This document shows, piece by piece, positions 1 through 8,948 of a DNA stretch of 64,000 bases (the first letter of the stretch is position 1; each line of letters begins with the position of its first letter). This DNA comes from Mycolicibacterium bacteremicum (lineage in GTDB: Bacteria; Actinomycetota; Actinomycetes; Mycobacteriales; Mycobacteriaceae). Location of the stretch: assembly GCF_943913955.1 (NCBI RefSeq), contig NZ_CALUAE010000030.1, positions 1 through 64,000 on the forward strand, read 5' to 3'. The position numbers and the translations under genes were made by a program. Below the pieces are notes generated by a model, which made no database searches, was not told the origin of the DNA, and was given only the letters and a program-made list of their open reading frames with translations.

Positions 1-215
1 CGCCACACCAGGACCAGCGCGGCGGTCCCCAGGGCGGCGTAGATGGCGGGCATCAACCCGAACTTGGTCGACACCGGAACGAACACCAGGACCGGCAGCG
101 AGGAATAGATCAGACCGCTGAGGCCGCCCATCTGCTCGAGGATCGCCTGCCCGCCCTTCTTGGCAGGTTCCTCGGGTGTGGTGGTCTCGTCTTCGGCGGG
201 TTTGGGCTCCGTCAC
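1..215 (-). CDS. DUF3159 membrane protein, 3' end outside window
   Basis: Only the first 71 codons are in the window; the gene runs off the left edge. The start is a GTG at 215, whose last bases overlap the TGA of the upstream OB-fold gene (GTGA overlap), so the two are probably translated in coupling. The visible protein begins with a charged, Pro/Glu-rich tail of about 25 residues, followed by a hydrophobic stretch (GLIYSSLPVLVFVPVSTKFG) and another (IYAALGTAALVLVW), as expected for a multipass inner-membrane DUF3159 protein. It matches the position of Rv2693c. The function of the family is unknown. Confidence 0.75.
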   Translation of the reverse strand, partial: MTEPKPAEDETTTPEEPAKKGGQAILEQMGGLSGLIYSSLPVLVFVPVSTKFGLMPAIYAALGTAALVLVW

Positions 216-583
216 TTCTGAATCTCGTAGTGCGGGTTGTAGATCGCCTTCGCACCGTTGTCCAGCTTGCCGATCCGGCCGTGCACGCGCAGGGTCCGCC
301 CGGTCTCGATGCCCGGGATCCGGCGCTGTCCCAGCCAGACCAGCATCACCGCGTCGGTGCCGTCGAACAATTCGGCCTTCACCCCGCCGGCGCACGCCTT
401 GCCGTTGCACTCGACGCTGCGCAGGGTGCCGACCATGGTGACTTCCTGGCCACGCTCACAGTCGATGGCCTTCTGCGCGCCGGTGCCGGCCGCCTCATCG
501 CTGAGTTCCTCGACATCGCGTTGCTCGGGGTCTTCCGTCAACCGGCGGGTAAGCCGGCGAAGATACCCTTCGGCCGTAGCCAT
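212..583 (-). CDS. OB-fold nucleic-acid-binding-like protein
   Basis: A 123-residue soluble protein with an OB-fold in its second half (about residues 45-120), shown by the alternating strands around VTMVGTLRSVEC, AVMLVWLGQRRIPGIETG and LRVHGRIG. OB folds of this type bind single-stranded nucleic acid, but no partner is known for this family (position of Rv2694c). The ATG at 583 was chosen because GGGAGAGG lies just upstream and the preceding in-frame sequence is not protein-like. It is the first gene of a pair with the DUF3159 membrane protein. The family is recognised from fold and synteny; the binding activity is inferred. Confidence 0.75.
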   Translation of the reverse strand: MATAEGYLRRLTRRLTEDPEQRDVEELSDEAAGTGAQKAIDCERGQEVTMVGTLRSVECNGKACAGGVKAELFDGTDAVMLVWLGQRRIPGIETGRTLRVHGRIGKLDNGAKAIYNPHYEIQK

Positions 584-692
584 GACCTCTCCCTCACCGT
601 GAATCGTCTTCGATCCACACGTTGACCAACGCCACGGTAGACCTGTTGGTTCCGATTCGCCACGCCGGGCTTCGGCGCGGCACGATCGAGCG

Positions 693-1412
693 ATGACCGT
701 CGACTTGACTGGCGTCACGACCGTTCTGATGGCAGGCACCGGCTCCGACGACGACTACGCCTATCGGGCGTTCGCCGGGCCGCTGCACGAGGCCGGCGCG
801 GTGGTGCTGACCCCCGCCCCCGATCCCCACCGGCTGGTCGCCCACTACCTCGACGTGCTCGACGAGGCCCTGCGGGCCGGCGGACCGATCGCCGTCGGCG
901 GTGTGTCGATCGGTGCGGCGATCGCGGCCAACTGGGCGCTGGCGCACCCGGACGGCACGGTGGCCGTGCTGGCCGCGCTGCCGGCCTGGTCGGGGTCGCC
1001 GCACGCCGCCGCGGCGGCGCTGGCGGCACGCGCCTCGGCGCAGCAGTTGCGCAGCGACGGACTGACCGCGACCGTCGCGGCGATGCGGGTGTCGACACCG
1101 GCCTGGCTGGCCGATGAGCTGGCCCGATCCTGGACCGCGCAGTGGCCCGGGCTGCCCGAGGCGATGGACGAGGCGGCCGGTTATGTGGCGCCGACGGTCG
1201 AGGAGCTGCGGACGCTGCGCGCGCCGATGGGCATCGCGGCGGCCACCGACGACCCGGTGCATCCGGCCGAGGTGGCCGTCGAATGGGCGGCGGCGGCACC
1301 GCGCGCCGCGCTGCGCACGGTGACCCTCGACCAGCTGGGTGCCGACGCGTCGTGCCTGGGCGCGTCGTGCCTGGCCGCGCTGTCGGATCTGGGCGGCGCT
1401 AGCCGCCGGTGA
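693..1412 (+). CDS. alpha/beta-hydrolase-like protein
   Basis: A 239-residue cytoplasmic protein, probably of the alpha/beta hydrolase fold. It has a GVSIG nucleophile-elbow-like motif near residue 70, followed by an Ala-rich helix, and an acidic DDP turn near residue 187. A clear catalytic His is not obvious, so activity is uncertain. It occupies the place of Rv2695, sits divergently from the OB-fold gene (110 bp between starts), and its end overlaps the convergent DUF3710 gene by 14 bases. Substrate unknown. Confidence 0.7.
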   Translation: MTVDLTGVTTVLMAGTGSDDDYAYRAFAGPLHEAGAVVLTPAPDPHRLVAHYLDVLDEALRAGGPIAVGGVSIGAAIAANWALAHPDGTVAVLAALPAWSGSPHAAAAALAARASAQQLRSDGLTATVAAMRVSTPAWLADELARSWTAQWPGLPEAMDEAAGYVAPTVEELRTLRAPMGIAAATDDPVHPAEVAVEWAAAAPRAALRTVTLDQLGADASCLGASCLAALSDLGGASRR

Positions 1413-2103
1413 TGGTGCTGCGCATCTGCTGCATGGCCGTGCCCTGTGCGCTGCGCCGTGCCGCCGGCTCGGGCGGGGTCTGACCCTGCCCCTGGGCCTG
1501 AGCCTGCGCGGCGGCCTGCTGCGCGGCGGCGGCCCGCAATTGGGCGGCCATCGCCTCGGGCAGTTGCACCGCCAGCGGGGTGCGCACCGGCAGCGGGGTG
1601 TCACCACGACGAACGACGGTGTCGGCCAACGCTTCCCGAGCCTCGACCGCCAGGGCCTCGACATTCTCGGGCAGCCCGTTGACCACACAGCGGATCATCC
1701 AGCGGTAGCCGTCGACGCCGATGAAACGCACCACGCCGGGCTGCTGCCCCTGCGGCGCCGAGGTGCTCGCACCCACCACCTCGCGGCCCCACTTGCCGTC
1801 CTCGATGCGGACCTTCGCGCCGTCCTTGCGCAGTGAGTCGGCCAGCTCGCCGGCCACCTCCCGCCACAGGCCGGCCGATTTGGGCGCCGCGTAGGCGGCG
1901 ATGGTGAAGCGGCCGTTGGGGGTGACCACCCACACCGAACTCGGCACCCCCTGGTCGGTCAGCTCGACCTGCACCTGGCCCGCGGCCGGCAGCGGGATGA
2001 GCACCGAGCCGAGGTCCAGGCGCGCCACCGTCGCCGACTCCGGATCGTCGAAGTCCTCGATGTCGAACGGGCCGTCGAAATCGTCGTCGTTATCTACCAT
2101 CAC
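1399..2103 (-). CDS. DUF3710 family protein
   Basis: A 234-residue soluble protein of the actinobacterial DUF3710 family (position of Rv2696c). The N-terminus is strongly acidic (about 20 residues of Asp/Glu), the middle holds the conserved core (residues about 30-170), and the C-terminus is Ala/Gln-rich and probably disordered. The GTG at 2103 overlaps the dut stop (GTGA), and an ATG follows immediately at 2100; either could be used. The tight coupling with dut is conserved in mycobacteria, but no biochemical role is known, so a link to nucleotide metabolism is only suggested by context. Confidence 0.8.
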   Translation of the reverse strand: MMVDNDDDFDGPFDIEDFDDPESATVARLDLGSVLIPLPAAGQVQVELTDQGVPSSVWVVTPNGRFTIAAYAAPKSAGLWREVAGELADSLRKDGAKVRIEDGKWGREVVGASTSAPQGQQPGVVRFIGVDGYRWMIRCVVNGLPENVEALAVEAREALADTVVRRGDTPLPVRTPLAVQLPEAMAAQLRAAAAQQAAAQAQAQGQGQTPPEPAARRSAQGTAMQQMRSTITGG

Positions 2104-2564
2104 AAACTCGCATGTCCGCCTGAAGAGCCGTGGCCACCACTGCCACGGGAGGTGTCAGCCAGCCCGGCCTCGTCGAACGACGACACCTCGACCAGCTCGG
2201 GAAGTTCGACCCGCTGCACCAACAGCTGTGCGATGCGATCTCCGCGCCGCACCGCTATCGGCTGCTGCGGGTCGAGGTTGATCAACGCCACCTTGATCTC
2301 ACCACGGTACCCGGCGTCGACTGTGCCCGGACTGTTGACGATCGAAAGGCCTACGCGCGTAGCCAATCCCGACCGTGGATGAATCAGACCGACCATGCCG
2401 TGCGGGATGGCCACCGCGATCCCGGTGGGCACCAGACTGCGGTGCCCGGGTGCCAGATCGACGTCTACGGCGCTGTACAGGTCGACACCGGCATCACCGT
2501 CGTGGGCCCGGCTGGGCATCGGAAGGTCGCGATCCAGTCGCACGACCGCCAGAGAAGTGGGCAC
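2100..2564 (-). CDS. dut: dUTP diphosphatase
   Basis: Hydrolyses dUTP to dUMP and pyrophosphate, keeping uracil out of DNA and supplying dUMP to thymidylate synthase. The 154-residue product has the five trimeric dUTPase motifs in order: AHDGDAGVDLYS, the HPRSGLA loop, the GTVDAGYRGEI segment with the catalytic Asp, RIAQLL, and the C-terminal SRGSGGHGSSG arm that closes over the active site. Length equals that of the M. tuberculosis enzyme when the GTG at 2564 is used; longer in-frame extensions are not conserved. A TAATCT -10 element 8 bases upstream suggests a leaderless mRNA. It is translationally coupled to the DUF3710 gene. Confidence 0.96.
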   Translation of the reverse strand: MPTSLAVVRLDRDLPMPSRAHDGDAGVDLYSAVDVDLAPGHRSLVPTGIAVAIPHGMVGLIHPRSGLATRVGLSIVNSPGTVDAGYRGEIKVALINLDPQQPIAVRRGDRIAQLLVQRVELPELVEVSSFDEAGLADTSRGSGGHGSSGGHASL

Positions 2565-2572
2565 GGCCGATG

Positions 2573-2578
2573 AGATTA
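2573..2578 (-). promoter_or_regulatory. -10 element of dut (leaderless)
   Basis: TAATCT read on the minus strand, eight bases before the dut GTG. The mRNA would begin at or next to the start codon. The divergent DUF3093 gene begins only 25 bases away, so its own promoter must overlap dut coding sequence. Confidence 0.4.
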
Positions 2579-2589
2579 CTCTTGGGCAC

Positions 2590-3078
2590 GTGTCCGACAC
2601 GCGCGCCATCGCCCAAACCGTGCGTTACCGCGAGCGCCTCCGGGTGCCGTGGTGGTTCTGGTTGCCCGGCCTCGGGCTGGCGGCCCTGATCGCCGCTGAG
2701 GTCAACATGGGTGTCGCCGCCCTACCCGACTGGGTGCCGTACGCGGTGTTGCTGCCGGTCGCGGCCGCGGCGTTGATGTGGATGGGCCGCATGGAGGTCC
2801 GGGTCGTCGCGAGCGGACCGTCAGGCGATGCGGCGGTCGAATTGTGGGCGGGCCCGGCACATCTGCCAGTGAATGTGATCGCCCGGTCGGCCGAGGTTCC
2901 CCGATCGGCCAAGTCGGCGGCCCTGGGTCGCCAGTTGGACCCAGCGGCCTATGTGCTGCATCGGGCCTGGGTCGGCCCGATGGTTCTCATCGTGCTCGAC
3001 GATCCCGACGATCCCACCCCCTATTGGCTGGTCAGCTGCCGGCACCCGGATCGGGTACTGGCTGCCCTGCGGAGCTGA
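2590..3078 (+). CDS. DUF3093 membrane protein
   Basis: A 162-residue protein with two membrane segments near the N-terminus (about residues 17-37, WWFWLPGLGLAALIAAEVN, and 43-62), followed by a soluble domain of about 95 residues ending in SCRHPDRVLAAL. This is the DUF3093 family in the position of Rv2698. The GTG at 2590 gives the family length. It is divergent from dut, with starts 25 bases apart. Function unknown; the conserved neighbourhood with dut and DUF4193 is the only clue. Confidence 0.8.
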   Translation: MSDTRAIAQTVRYRERLRVPWWFWLPGLGLAALIAAEVNMGVAALPDWVPYAVLLPVAAAALMWMGRMEVRVVASGPSGDAAVELWAGPAHLPVNVIARSAEVPRSAKSAALGRQLDPAAYVLHRAWVGPMVLIVLDDPDDPTPYWLVSCRHPDRVLAALRS

Positions 3079-3112
3079 CCGCCCGGGATCGCCTGGCCTG
3101 CGCGGCCGCTGA

Positions 3113-3415
3113 TCAGGCCGCGCAGTCCGTGCAGATCATCACGCCGCCCTTTTCGCTTGCCAGTCGGCTGCGGTGGTGGACCAGGAAGCAGCTGGAGCAG
3201 GTGAACTCGTCGGCCTGCTTCGGGACGACACGCACCGACAGTTCCTCACCGGACAGATCGGCACCGGGCAGCTCGAACGATTCGGCGGACTCCGATTCGT
3301 CGACGTCCACGACGGCCGACTGGGCCTCGTTGCGTCGCGCCTTGAGCTCTTCGAGCGAATCCTCCGAGACATCGTCGGTCTCGGTCCGTCGCGGAGCGTC
3401 GTAGTCGGTTGCCAT
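3113..3415 (-). CDS. DUF4193 zinc-ribbon-like protein
   Basis: A 100-residue acidic protein (position of Rv2699c). The first 60 residues are charged and probably flexible. The C-terminal 35 residues carry CSSC and CTDC, spaced about 20 residues apart, a typical four-cysteine zinc ribbon. A strong AGGAGGGG ribosome site precedes the ATG. The divergent intergenic region with cei holds a perfect CRP palindrome, so cAMP control of this gene is possible. No enzymatic motif is visible; nucleic-acid or protein binding is a guess from the zinc ribbon. Confidence 0.85.
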   Translation of the reverse strand: MATDYDAPRRTETDDVSEDSLEELKARRNEAQSAVVDVDESESAESFELPGADLSGEELSVRVVPKQADEFTCSSCFLVHHRSRLASEKGGVMICTDCAA

Positions 3416-3515
3416 TCAATCCCCTCCTAATCCTTATGCGTGGTGCAGCAGAGCTTTGTACCAGCGCAGAACGCCTACGCCAAATGATTCGTGCCCCGAA
3501 TCGGTCCGGATTGAC

Positions 3516-3531
3516 TGTGATTTATATCACA
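3516..3531. promoter_or_regulatory. CRP (cAMP receptor protein) binding site
   Basis: TGTGA-TTTATA-TCACA is a perfect match to the TGTGA-N6-TCACA consensus of CRP-family regulators, including mycobacterial CRP. Its centre (3523.5) is 61.5 bases upstream of the predicted cei start, the classical class I activating position, and about 108 bases from the DUF4193 start. The site is seen directly; binding and direction of control are inferred. Confidence 0.75.
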
Positions 3532-3572
3532 GGACAAAACTCCTGGTAGAGGTCGCGAGGGCGGCATACCTC

Positions 3573-3578
3573 TAAGGT
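3573..3578 (+). promoter_or_regulatory. -10 element of cei (leaderless)
   Basis: TAAGGT fits TANNNT and lies six bases before the GTG start of cei, so transcription would begin at the start codon. No good -35 hexamer is visible, which fits an activator-dependent promoter using the CRP site upstream. Confidence 0.4.
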
Positions 3579-3584
3579 GCAGGG

Positions 3585-4244
3585 GTGGTCGCATCCATCA
3601 CCGAGGGCACGGCGTTCGACAAACACGGCCGGCCGTTCCGTCGCCGCAACTTCGTTCCCGTGCTGTGCCTGTTCGTGGTGCTGGCCCTGGTCACCGGCGT
3701 GGTGTGGGTGATCGCGCTCAACCAGTCCACCGTGGTACCGGAGGCGGTGGCCTGCAACGCACCCCCACCGCCGGCCGGCGGTGACACCGCCACCCAGACC
3801 CAGCTCGGCGAGCCGGTGTCGCGCACCGAGATGGCCGAGGTGATGCCGGCCCGCCTGGCGGACACCAAGATCCAGGTGCTCAACGCCAGCGGGCAGGGCG
3901 GCCAGGCCGCCGAGGTGTCCGGGGCGCTGCAAGGCCTCGGATTCGCCCAGCCGACCGCCGCCAACGATCCCGTGTACGCCAACAGCCGCCTGGAATGCCA
4001 GGGCCAGATCCGGTTCGGCGAGGCGGGCCGGGCGGCCGCGGCCGCGGTGTGGCTGGTCGCCCCGTGCACCGAACTGTTCCAGGACGGCCGCACCGACGAC
4101 ACCGTCGACCTTGCGGTCGGCACCGAGTTCACCGAGTTCAGCCGCAGCGACGATATCGACGCAATGCTGGCGGGTCTGCGTCCCGACGCCACCCAGCCCG
4201 CCGATGCGGCGCTGCTGACCAAGATCCACAGCGCGACCTGCTGA
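3585..4244 (+). CDS. cei: cell envelope integrity protein Cei
   Basis: A 219-residue membrane-anchored envelope protein. Residues 1-23 are cytoplasmic and basic, about 24-46 form one transmembrane helix (VPVLCLFVVLALVTGVVWVI), and the remainder is exported. Residues about 90-215 form a LytR_C-type domain (KIQVLNASGQGGQAAEV) with conserved cysteines around ECQG and APCTEL. In M. tuberculosis the orthologue (Rv2700) is needed for envelope integrity and virulence. The GTG at 3585 is followed directly by the conserved N-terminus. It is convergent with suhB, with one base between stops. Confidence 0.88.
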   Translation: MVASITEGTAFDKHGRPFRRRNFVPVLCLFVVLALVTGVVWVIALNQSTVVPEAVACNAPPPPAGGDTATQTQLGEPVSRTEMAEVMPARLADTKIQVLNASGQGGQAAEVSGALQGLGFAQPTAANDPVYANSRLECQGQIRFGEAGRAAAAAVWLVAPCTELFQDGRTDDTVDLAVGTEFTEFSRSDDIDAMLAGLRPDATQPADAALLTKIHSATC

Positions 4245-4245
4245 C

Positions 4246-5049
4246 CTACCCGATCCGGGCCGAAAGCGCCTCGGCGATCCCCGGCGCGGCGGCCATCAGG
4301 GCGGTGCCGGCATCCTCGCTCGGCAACCGAACCACCGCCCCGGCCTCGGCGGCGATCAGCGCACCGGCGGCCCAATCCCAGACCCGCACGTCGTTCTCGA
4401 AGTAGGCGTCGAGCCGCCCCTCGGCGACCATGCACAGGTCCAGCGCGCAGGATCCGATGCGTCGGACATCACGCACCTGGGCCAGCAACTCGGCCAACAC
4501 CGCCGCCTGCCGGGCGCGCTGCTGGGCCTGATAGGAGAACCCGGTGCCCACCAGGGCCATCGACAGCTCGTCAATGACGTTGCACCGCAACGCGGTCTGC
4601 ACGCCCGCCCCGGTCAGCGTGGCACCGTGGCCCAGCGCCGCCGAGTACACCTCGCCGGTGGACACGTTGGCCACCGCACCGGCCACCGACACCCCGTCGA
4701 TCTGCACGCCGACCGAGACCGCGTAGGCCTCGATGCCGTAGACGAAGTTCACCGTGCCGTCGATGGGGTCGATGACCCAGACCAGGACGCCGGGCTCGCC
4801 GACCGCCGAACCGCCCTCCTCCTCGCCGAGCACATGATCACCGGGCCGCAGCTCGGCCAGCCGCTCGCGCAGCAGGCGCTCGGTCTCCTTGTCCACCACC
4901 GTCACCGGGTCGGTCGGCGTGCTCTTGGCCTCCACCGCGCCCTGTACCGGGGTCGCGCCGAACACCTCAGCCCGTCGGGTCTGTACGAAAGTCGCCGCCT
5001 CCGTGGCCAGTTGCTCGGACACCGTGCGCAGGGTCTGCGGATCAGTCAT
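4246..5049 (-). CDS. suhB: inositol-1-monophosphatase family enzyme SuhB
   Basis: Removes phosphate from inositol 1-phosphate, feeding phosphatidylinositol, PIM and mycothiol synthesis in mycobacteria. The 267-residue protein has the metal-binding motifs of the family: GEEEGG near residue 78, WVIDPIDGTVNF (motif A) near residue 93, and WDWAAGALIAAEAGA (motif B) near residue 224. The ATG at 5049 matches the family N-terminus (MTDP); an in-frame ATG at 5058 adds three residues. Starts of suhB and ppgK are 74 bp apart and divergent. Which mycobacterial IMPase is the main inositol source cannot be told from sequence. Confidence 0.9.
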   Translation of the reverse strand: MTDPQTLRTVSEQLATEAATFVQTRRAEVFGATPVQGAVEAKSTPTDPVTVVDKETERLLRERLAELRPGDHVLGEEEGGSAVGEPGVLVWVIDPIDGTVNFVYGIEAYAVSVGVQIDGVSVAGAVANVSTGEVYSAALGHGATLTGAGVQTALRCNVIDELSMALVGTGFSYQAQQRARQAAVLAELLAQVRDVRRIGSCALDLCMVAEGRLDAYFENDVRVWDWAAGALIAAEAGAVVRLPSEDAGTALMAAAPGIAEALSARIG

Positions 5050-5123
5050 GGCATACATCGCACCACAACCCGTTAGGGTGGTGTCGAATTGCGTTGTCTC
5101 CCCGCCTGCCTAGGAGCGCTCCC

Positions 5124-5885
5124 GTGTCCGATTCGCCCAATACCGGCTTCGGCGTCGATGTCGGCGGCAGCGGCATCAAAGGCGGCATCGTCGACCTCGA
5201 CACCGGCACCCTCGTCGGCGACCGCTTCAAGCTGGCCACCCCGCAGCCGGCCACCCCGGAGGCCGTGGCGGCCACGGTCGCCGCCGTCGTGCGCGAGTTC
5301 GGCTGGACCGGCAAGCTCGGGGTCACCTACCCCGGTGTGGTGACCGGCGGGGTGGTGCGCACCGCGGCCAATGTCGACAAGGCCTGGATCGGCACCAACG
5401 CCGCCGAGGCCATCTCCGGAGTCCTGGACGGTCAACCGGTCACCGTCCTCAACGACGCCGACGCCGCCGGACTGGCCGAGGAGCGCTACGGCGCGGGCAA
5501 GGACAACAGCGGCATCATCGTGCTGCTGACCTTCGGTACCGGCATCGGATCGGCCGTCATCCACAACGGCGTGCTGCTGCCCAACACCGAGTTCGGCCAC
5601 CTCGAGGTGGGCGGCAAGGAGGCCGAGCACCGCGCGGCGTCCTCGGTGAAGGAACGCAAGGAATGGAACTACCAGCGCTGGACCGAGGAGGTCACCAAGG
5701 TGCTGGTGACGATCGAGAACGCGATCTGGCCCGATCTGTTCATCGCCGGCGGCGGCATCAGCCGCAAGGCCGACCGGTGGATCCCGATGCTGAAGAACCG
5801 CACCCCGGTGGTGCCCGCGGCGCTGCTCAACTCGGCCGGAATCGTCGGCGCGGCGATGGCCGCCGAGGGCATTCACGTGCAGTAA
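5124..5885 (+). CDS. ppgK: polyphosphate glucokinase
   Basis: Phosphorylates glucose with inorganic polyphosphate (or ATP) to give glucose 6-phosphate in the cytoplasm. The 253-residue ROK-family protein has the phosphate loop DVGGSGIKGG near residue 10, a second phosphate motif LLTFGTGIGSAVI near residue 137, and the sugar-site EFGHLEVGG near residue 158. The GTG at 5124 is preceded by TAGGAG at a good distance; an upstream GTG-like start would add a non-conserved tail. Length is close to that of the M. tuberculosis enzyme. The gene lies alone upstream of sigA. Confidence 0.93.
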   Translation: MSDSPNTGFGVDVGGSGIKGGIVDLDTGTLVGDRFKLATPQPATPEAVAATVAAVVREFGWTGKLGVTYPGVVTGGVVRTAANVDKAWIGTNAAEAISGVLDGQPVTVLNDADAAGLAEERYGAGKDNSGIIVLLTFGTGIGSAVIHNGVLLPNTEFGHLEVGGKEAEHRAASSVKERKEWNYQRWTEEVTKVLVTIENAIWPDLFIAGGGISRKADRWIPMLKNRTPVVPAALLNSAGIVGAAMAAEGIHVQ

Positions 5886-5933
5886 CACGCCGCCGGATTT
5901 GCCGCTCGGCGCGGTGCTGGACCACACTGTCGT

Positions 5934-5939
5934 TACAAT
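5934..5939 (+). promoter_or_regulatory. candidate sigA -10 element
   Basis: TACAAT fits the TANNNT consensus of SigA-type promoters. No convincing -35 is present. If used, the start site would be near 5946 and the sigA leader about 127 bases long. Confidence 0.35.
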
Positions 5940-6023
5940 GGTCCTGGCGGCCGCCTTGAGAAGATAGCGGCGGATATCCCCGCAGAGATATGACGCCAAT
6001 ATTCGAGACAGCCGACGAACTTT

Positions 6024-6048
6024 CGGTGACGCCTGCGCGCGGTCACCG
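6024..6048 (+). other. inverted repeat in sigA leader
   Basis: CGGTGAC and GTCACCG form a perfect 7-bp stem around an 11-base GC-rich loop, ending 24 bases before the sigA GTG. It has no U-tract, so it is not a terminator. It could be a leader structure affecting translation; this is inference. Confidence 0.35.
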
Positions 6049-6072
6049 TCCAGCATGACCGAGAGGGTGTAC

Positions 6073-7482
<1,410 letters not shown>

Positions 7483-7499
7483 CAGGGCGTCTCCACGAC

Positions 7500-7541
7500 G
7501 ACGAAACGGTCGCCTCCGGATGCGGGGGCGACCGTTTCGTC
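7500..7541. terminator. strong hairpin terminator after sigA
   Basis: A perfect 15-bp stem (GACGAAACGGTCGCC with its complement) around a 12-base loop, followed by a short T-rich run. It lies between the convergent sigA and SnoaL-like genes and probably works in both directions. The lack of a long U-tract is usual in mycobacteria. Confidence 0.8.
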
Positions 7542-7551
7542 TTTCGAGCTC

Positions 7552-7944
7552 CTAGTGCGCGGCGCGCTGTTTGGTGCCGTAGATGCGCTCCATCAGTGCG
7601 GTGTCGCCGTGGATCTGCACCCGGACGGTCTTGCCGTCGCGGATGGTGAACACATCGGCATCATTGCCGGTCTCACCGGCGGCGGCGATATGGGTCAGGG
7701 CCACCACGGTGTCGCCGTCGGCTACAAGCCGGTCCAGCGTCACCGTCGGCGACTTGGCCGCCAGGCCGGCCATGTACTGCGCGAGTTCGCCTTTGCCGTG
7801 ATAGGTGCCGCTGATGGTGCTGTTGCCGGGTTGTACCCACTCGATGTTGTCATCGAACAACGCCATCACGGTGTCCATGTCACCGCTGGCGAAGGCGGCA
7901 TATCCCCGTCTGACGAGTTCGATGTTGTCCTGTTCGACTGCCAT
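7552..7944 (-). CDS. SnoaL-like (NTF2-fold) protein
   Basis: A 130-residue protein of the SnoaL/NTF2-like fold: a helical N-terminus (NIELVRRGYAAFASGDMDTVMALFDDNIEW) followed by a curved sheet (VTLDRLVADGDTVVAL and FTIRDGKTVRVQ). Members bind or isomerise small hydrophobic molecules, but the substrate cannot be predicted. The ATG at 7944 has GGAGGGAG seven bases upstream; a longer in-frame version starting near 8094 is not protein-like. This position holds a RidA gene (Rv2704) in M. tuberculosis, so this is a local gene replacement. Confidence 0.8.
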   Translation of the reverse strand: MAVEQDNIELVRRGYAAFASGDMDTVMALFDDNIEWVQPGNSTISGTYHGKGELAQYMAGLAAKSPTVTLDRLVADGDTVVALTHIAAAGETGNDADVFTIRDGKTVRVQIHGDTALMERIYGTKQRAAH

Positions 7945-8112
7945 GACATAGCTCCCTCCGAGCCGATCGGATAGTTCGGCTGTGCCGGGCTGAAGGGCCG
8001 CTGCTGTCCTCAGACCTTCGCCAGCCGATGGCGAATCTACGCCTGCAAAACACCCTCTGTACAGGCACGATGTGCACGGTCGTTGCCCGCGCAAGCAGTG
8101 CCGCCCGGCCGG

Positions 8113-8907
8113 CTAATGCTTGATTCTGCGCTCGCGCAGCTTGTAGCTCATGGGCCAGGATTCCCGCGACTCGTCGCCGGTCAACGGCACGCCCTGGCTA
8201 CCGAGCTTGACGTCATAGGCCTCCAGATCCGGCCCGGCCTCCCGTTCGGCGCGCTCGCGCGCGAGGTAGTACAGCTGGTCGATCTCGAGTTCCTTGAACG
8301 CGACGAACGTGGACTTGCGTACGGTGTGCGGACTGGTGGCTTCTGCGACCATCCGCTCGGTGAGCACCCTTCCGGCCAGTACCGCGGCACCGAGGAAGGC
8401 GAACGGCAGCACCCAGTAGCAGACAAACGACAGCGGGGTCCGGGTGTCCAGGATGGTCGCGTCGCCGTAGACGATCGGTGGGATGGTCGCGGACACCGTC
8501 ATCGCGGCGAACGCCGCCACCCAGATCCAGGTGACCAGCGTGGTGATCCGGCCGAACAGCTCGCTCTTGATCACCTCCGGTGACTGGTCGGCCTCGGCGA
8601 ATTCACGCACGAACGGCCGGCCGGCCAGCACGCCGATCAGGGCGACCAGCAGGATCCCGGCCGCGCTCAACGGCTGAATCCAGCGCTCCATGAAGGCCTG
8701 GCTGGTGGTCAGCGTGAGCACGGCGAGCACCACGAACGTGGCGATCGCGCCGATCTCCAACGTCCTGGCGCGGGCGCCGCGCACCCTGCCGATGACGAAG
8801 GACGCCACCGCGACGGCCAGCGCCACCAGCACCGCGGCCAGGAACGGCACATTGCCGACCAGAATCCAGTAGACGATCCACGGCGCGAAGCCGGACAGTA
8901 TTGCCAC
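8113..8907 (-). CDS. multipass membrane protein of unknown function
   Basis: A 264-residue membrane protein with about five hydrophobic segments: near residues 5-25, 25-40, 50-67, 78-93 and two more between 118 and 178. A charged C-terminal tail of about 85 residues ends in SYKLRERRIKH. No enzyme motif is visible. The alternating loops and Arg-rich cytoplasmic tail suggest an inner-membrane protein with the tail inside. It follows the frameshifted SDR gene on the same strand by 42 bases and may be cotranscribed with it. I do not recognise a family with a known function. Confidence 0.7.
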   Translation of the reverse strand: MAILSGFAPWIVYWILVGNVPFLAAVLVALAVAVASFVIGRVRGARARTLEIGAIATFVVLAVLTLTTSQAFMERWIQPLSAAGILLVALIGVLAGRPFVREFAEADQSPEVIKSELFGRITTLVTWIWVAAFAAMTVSATIPPIVYGDATILDTRTPLSFVCYWVLPFAFLGAAVLAGRVLTERMVAEATSPHTVRKSTFVAFKELEIDQLYYLARERAEREAGPDLEAYDVKLGSQGVPLTGDESRESWPMSYKLRERRIKH

Positions 8908-8948
8908 AGTTCGTCAGTTTACGAAACGTGACCGATCTGTCACGCGGG

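Noticed and set aside
5938..5967. A nine-codon upstream reading frame before sigA
   Set aside because: Its ATG overlaps the candidate -10 element, so it would not be transcribed from that promoter. No ribosome site precedes it.
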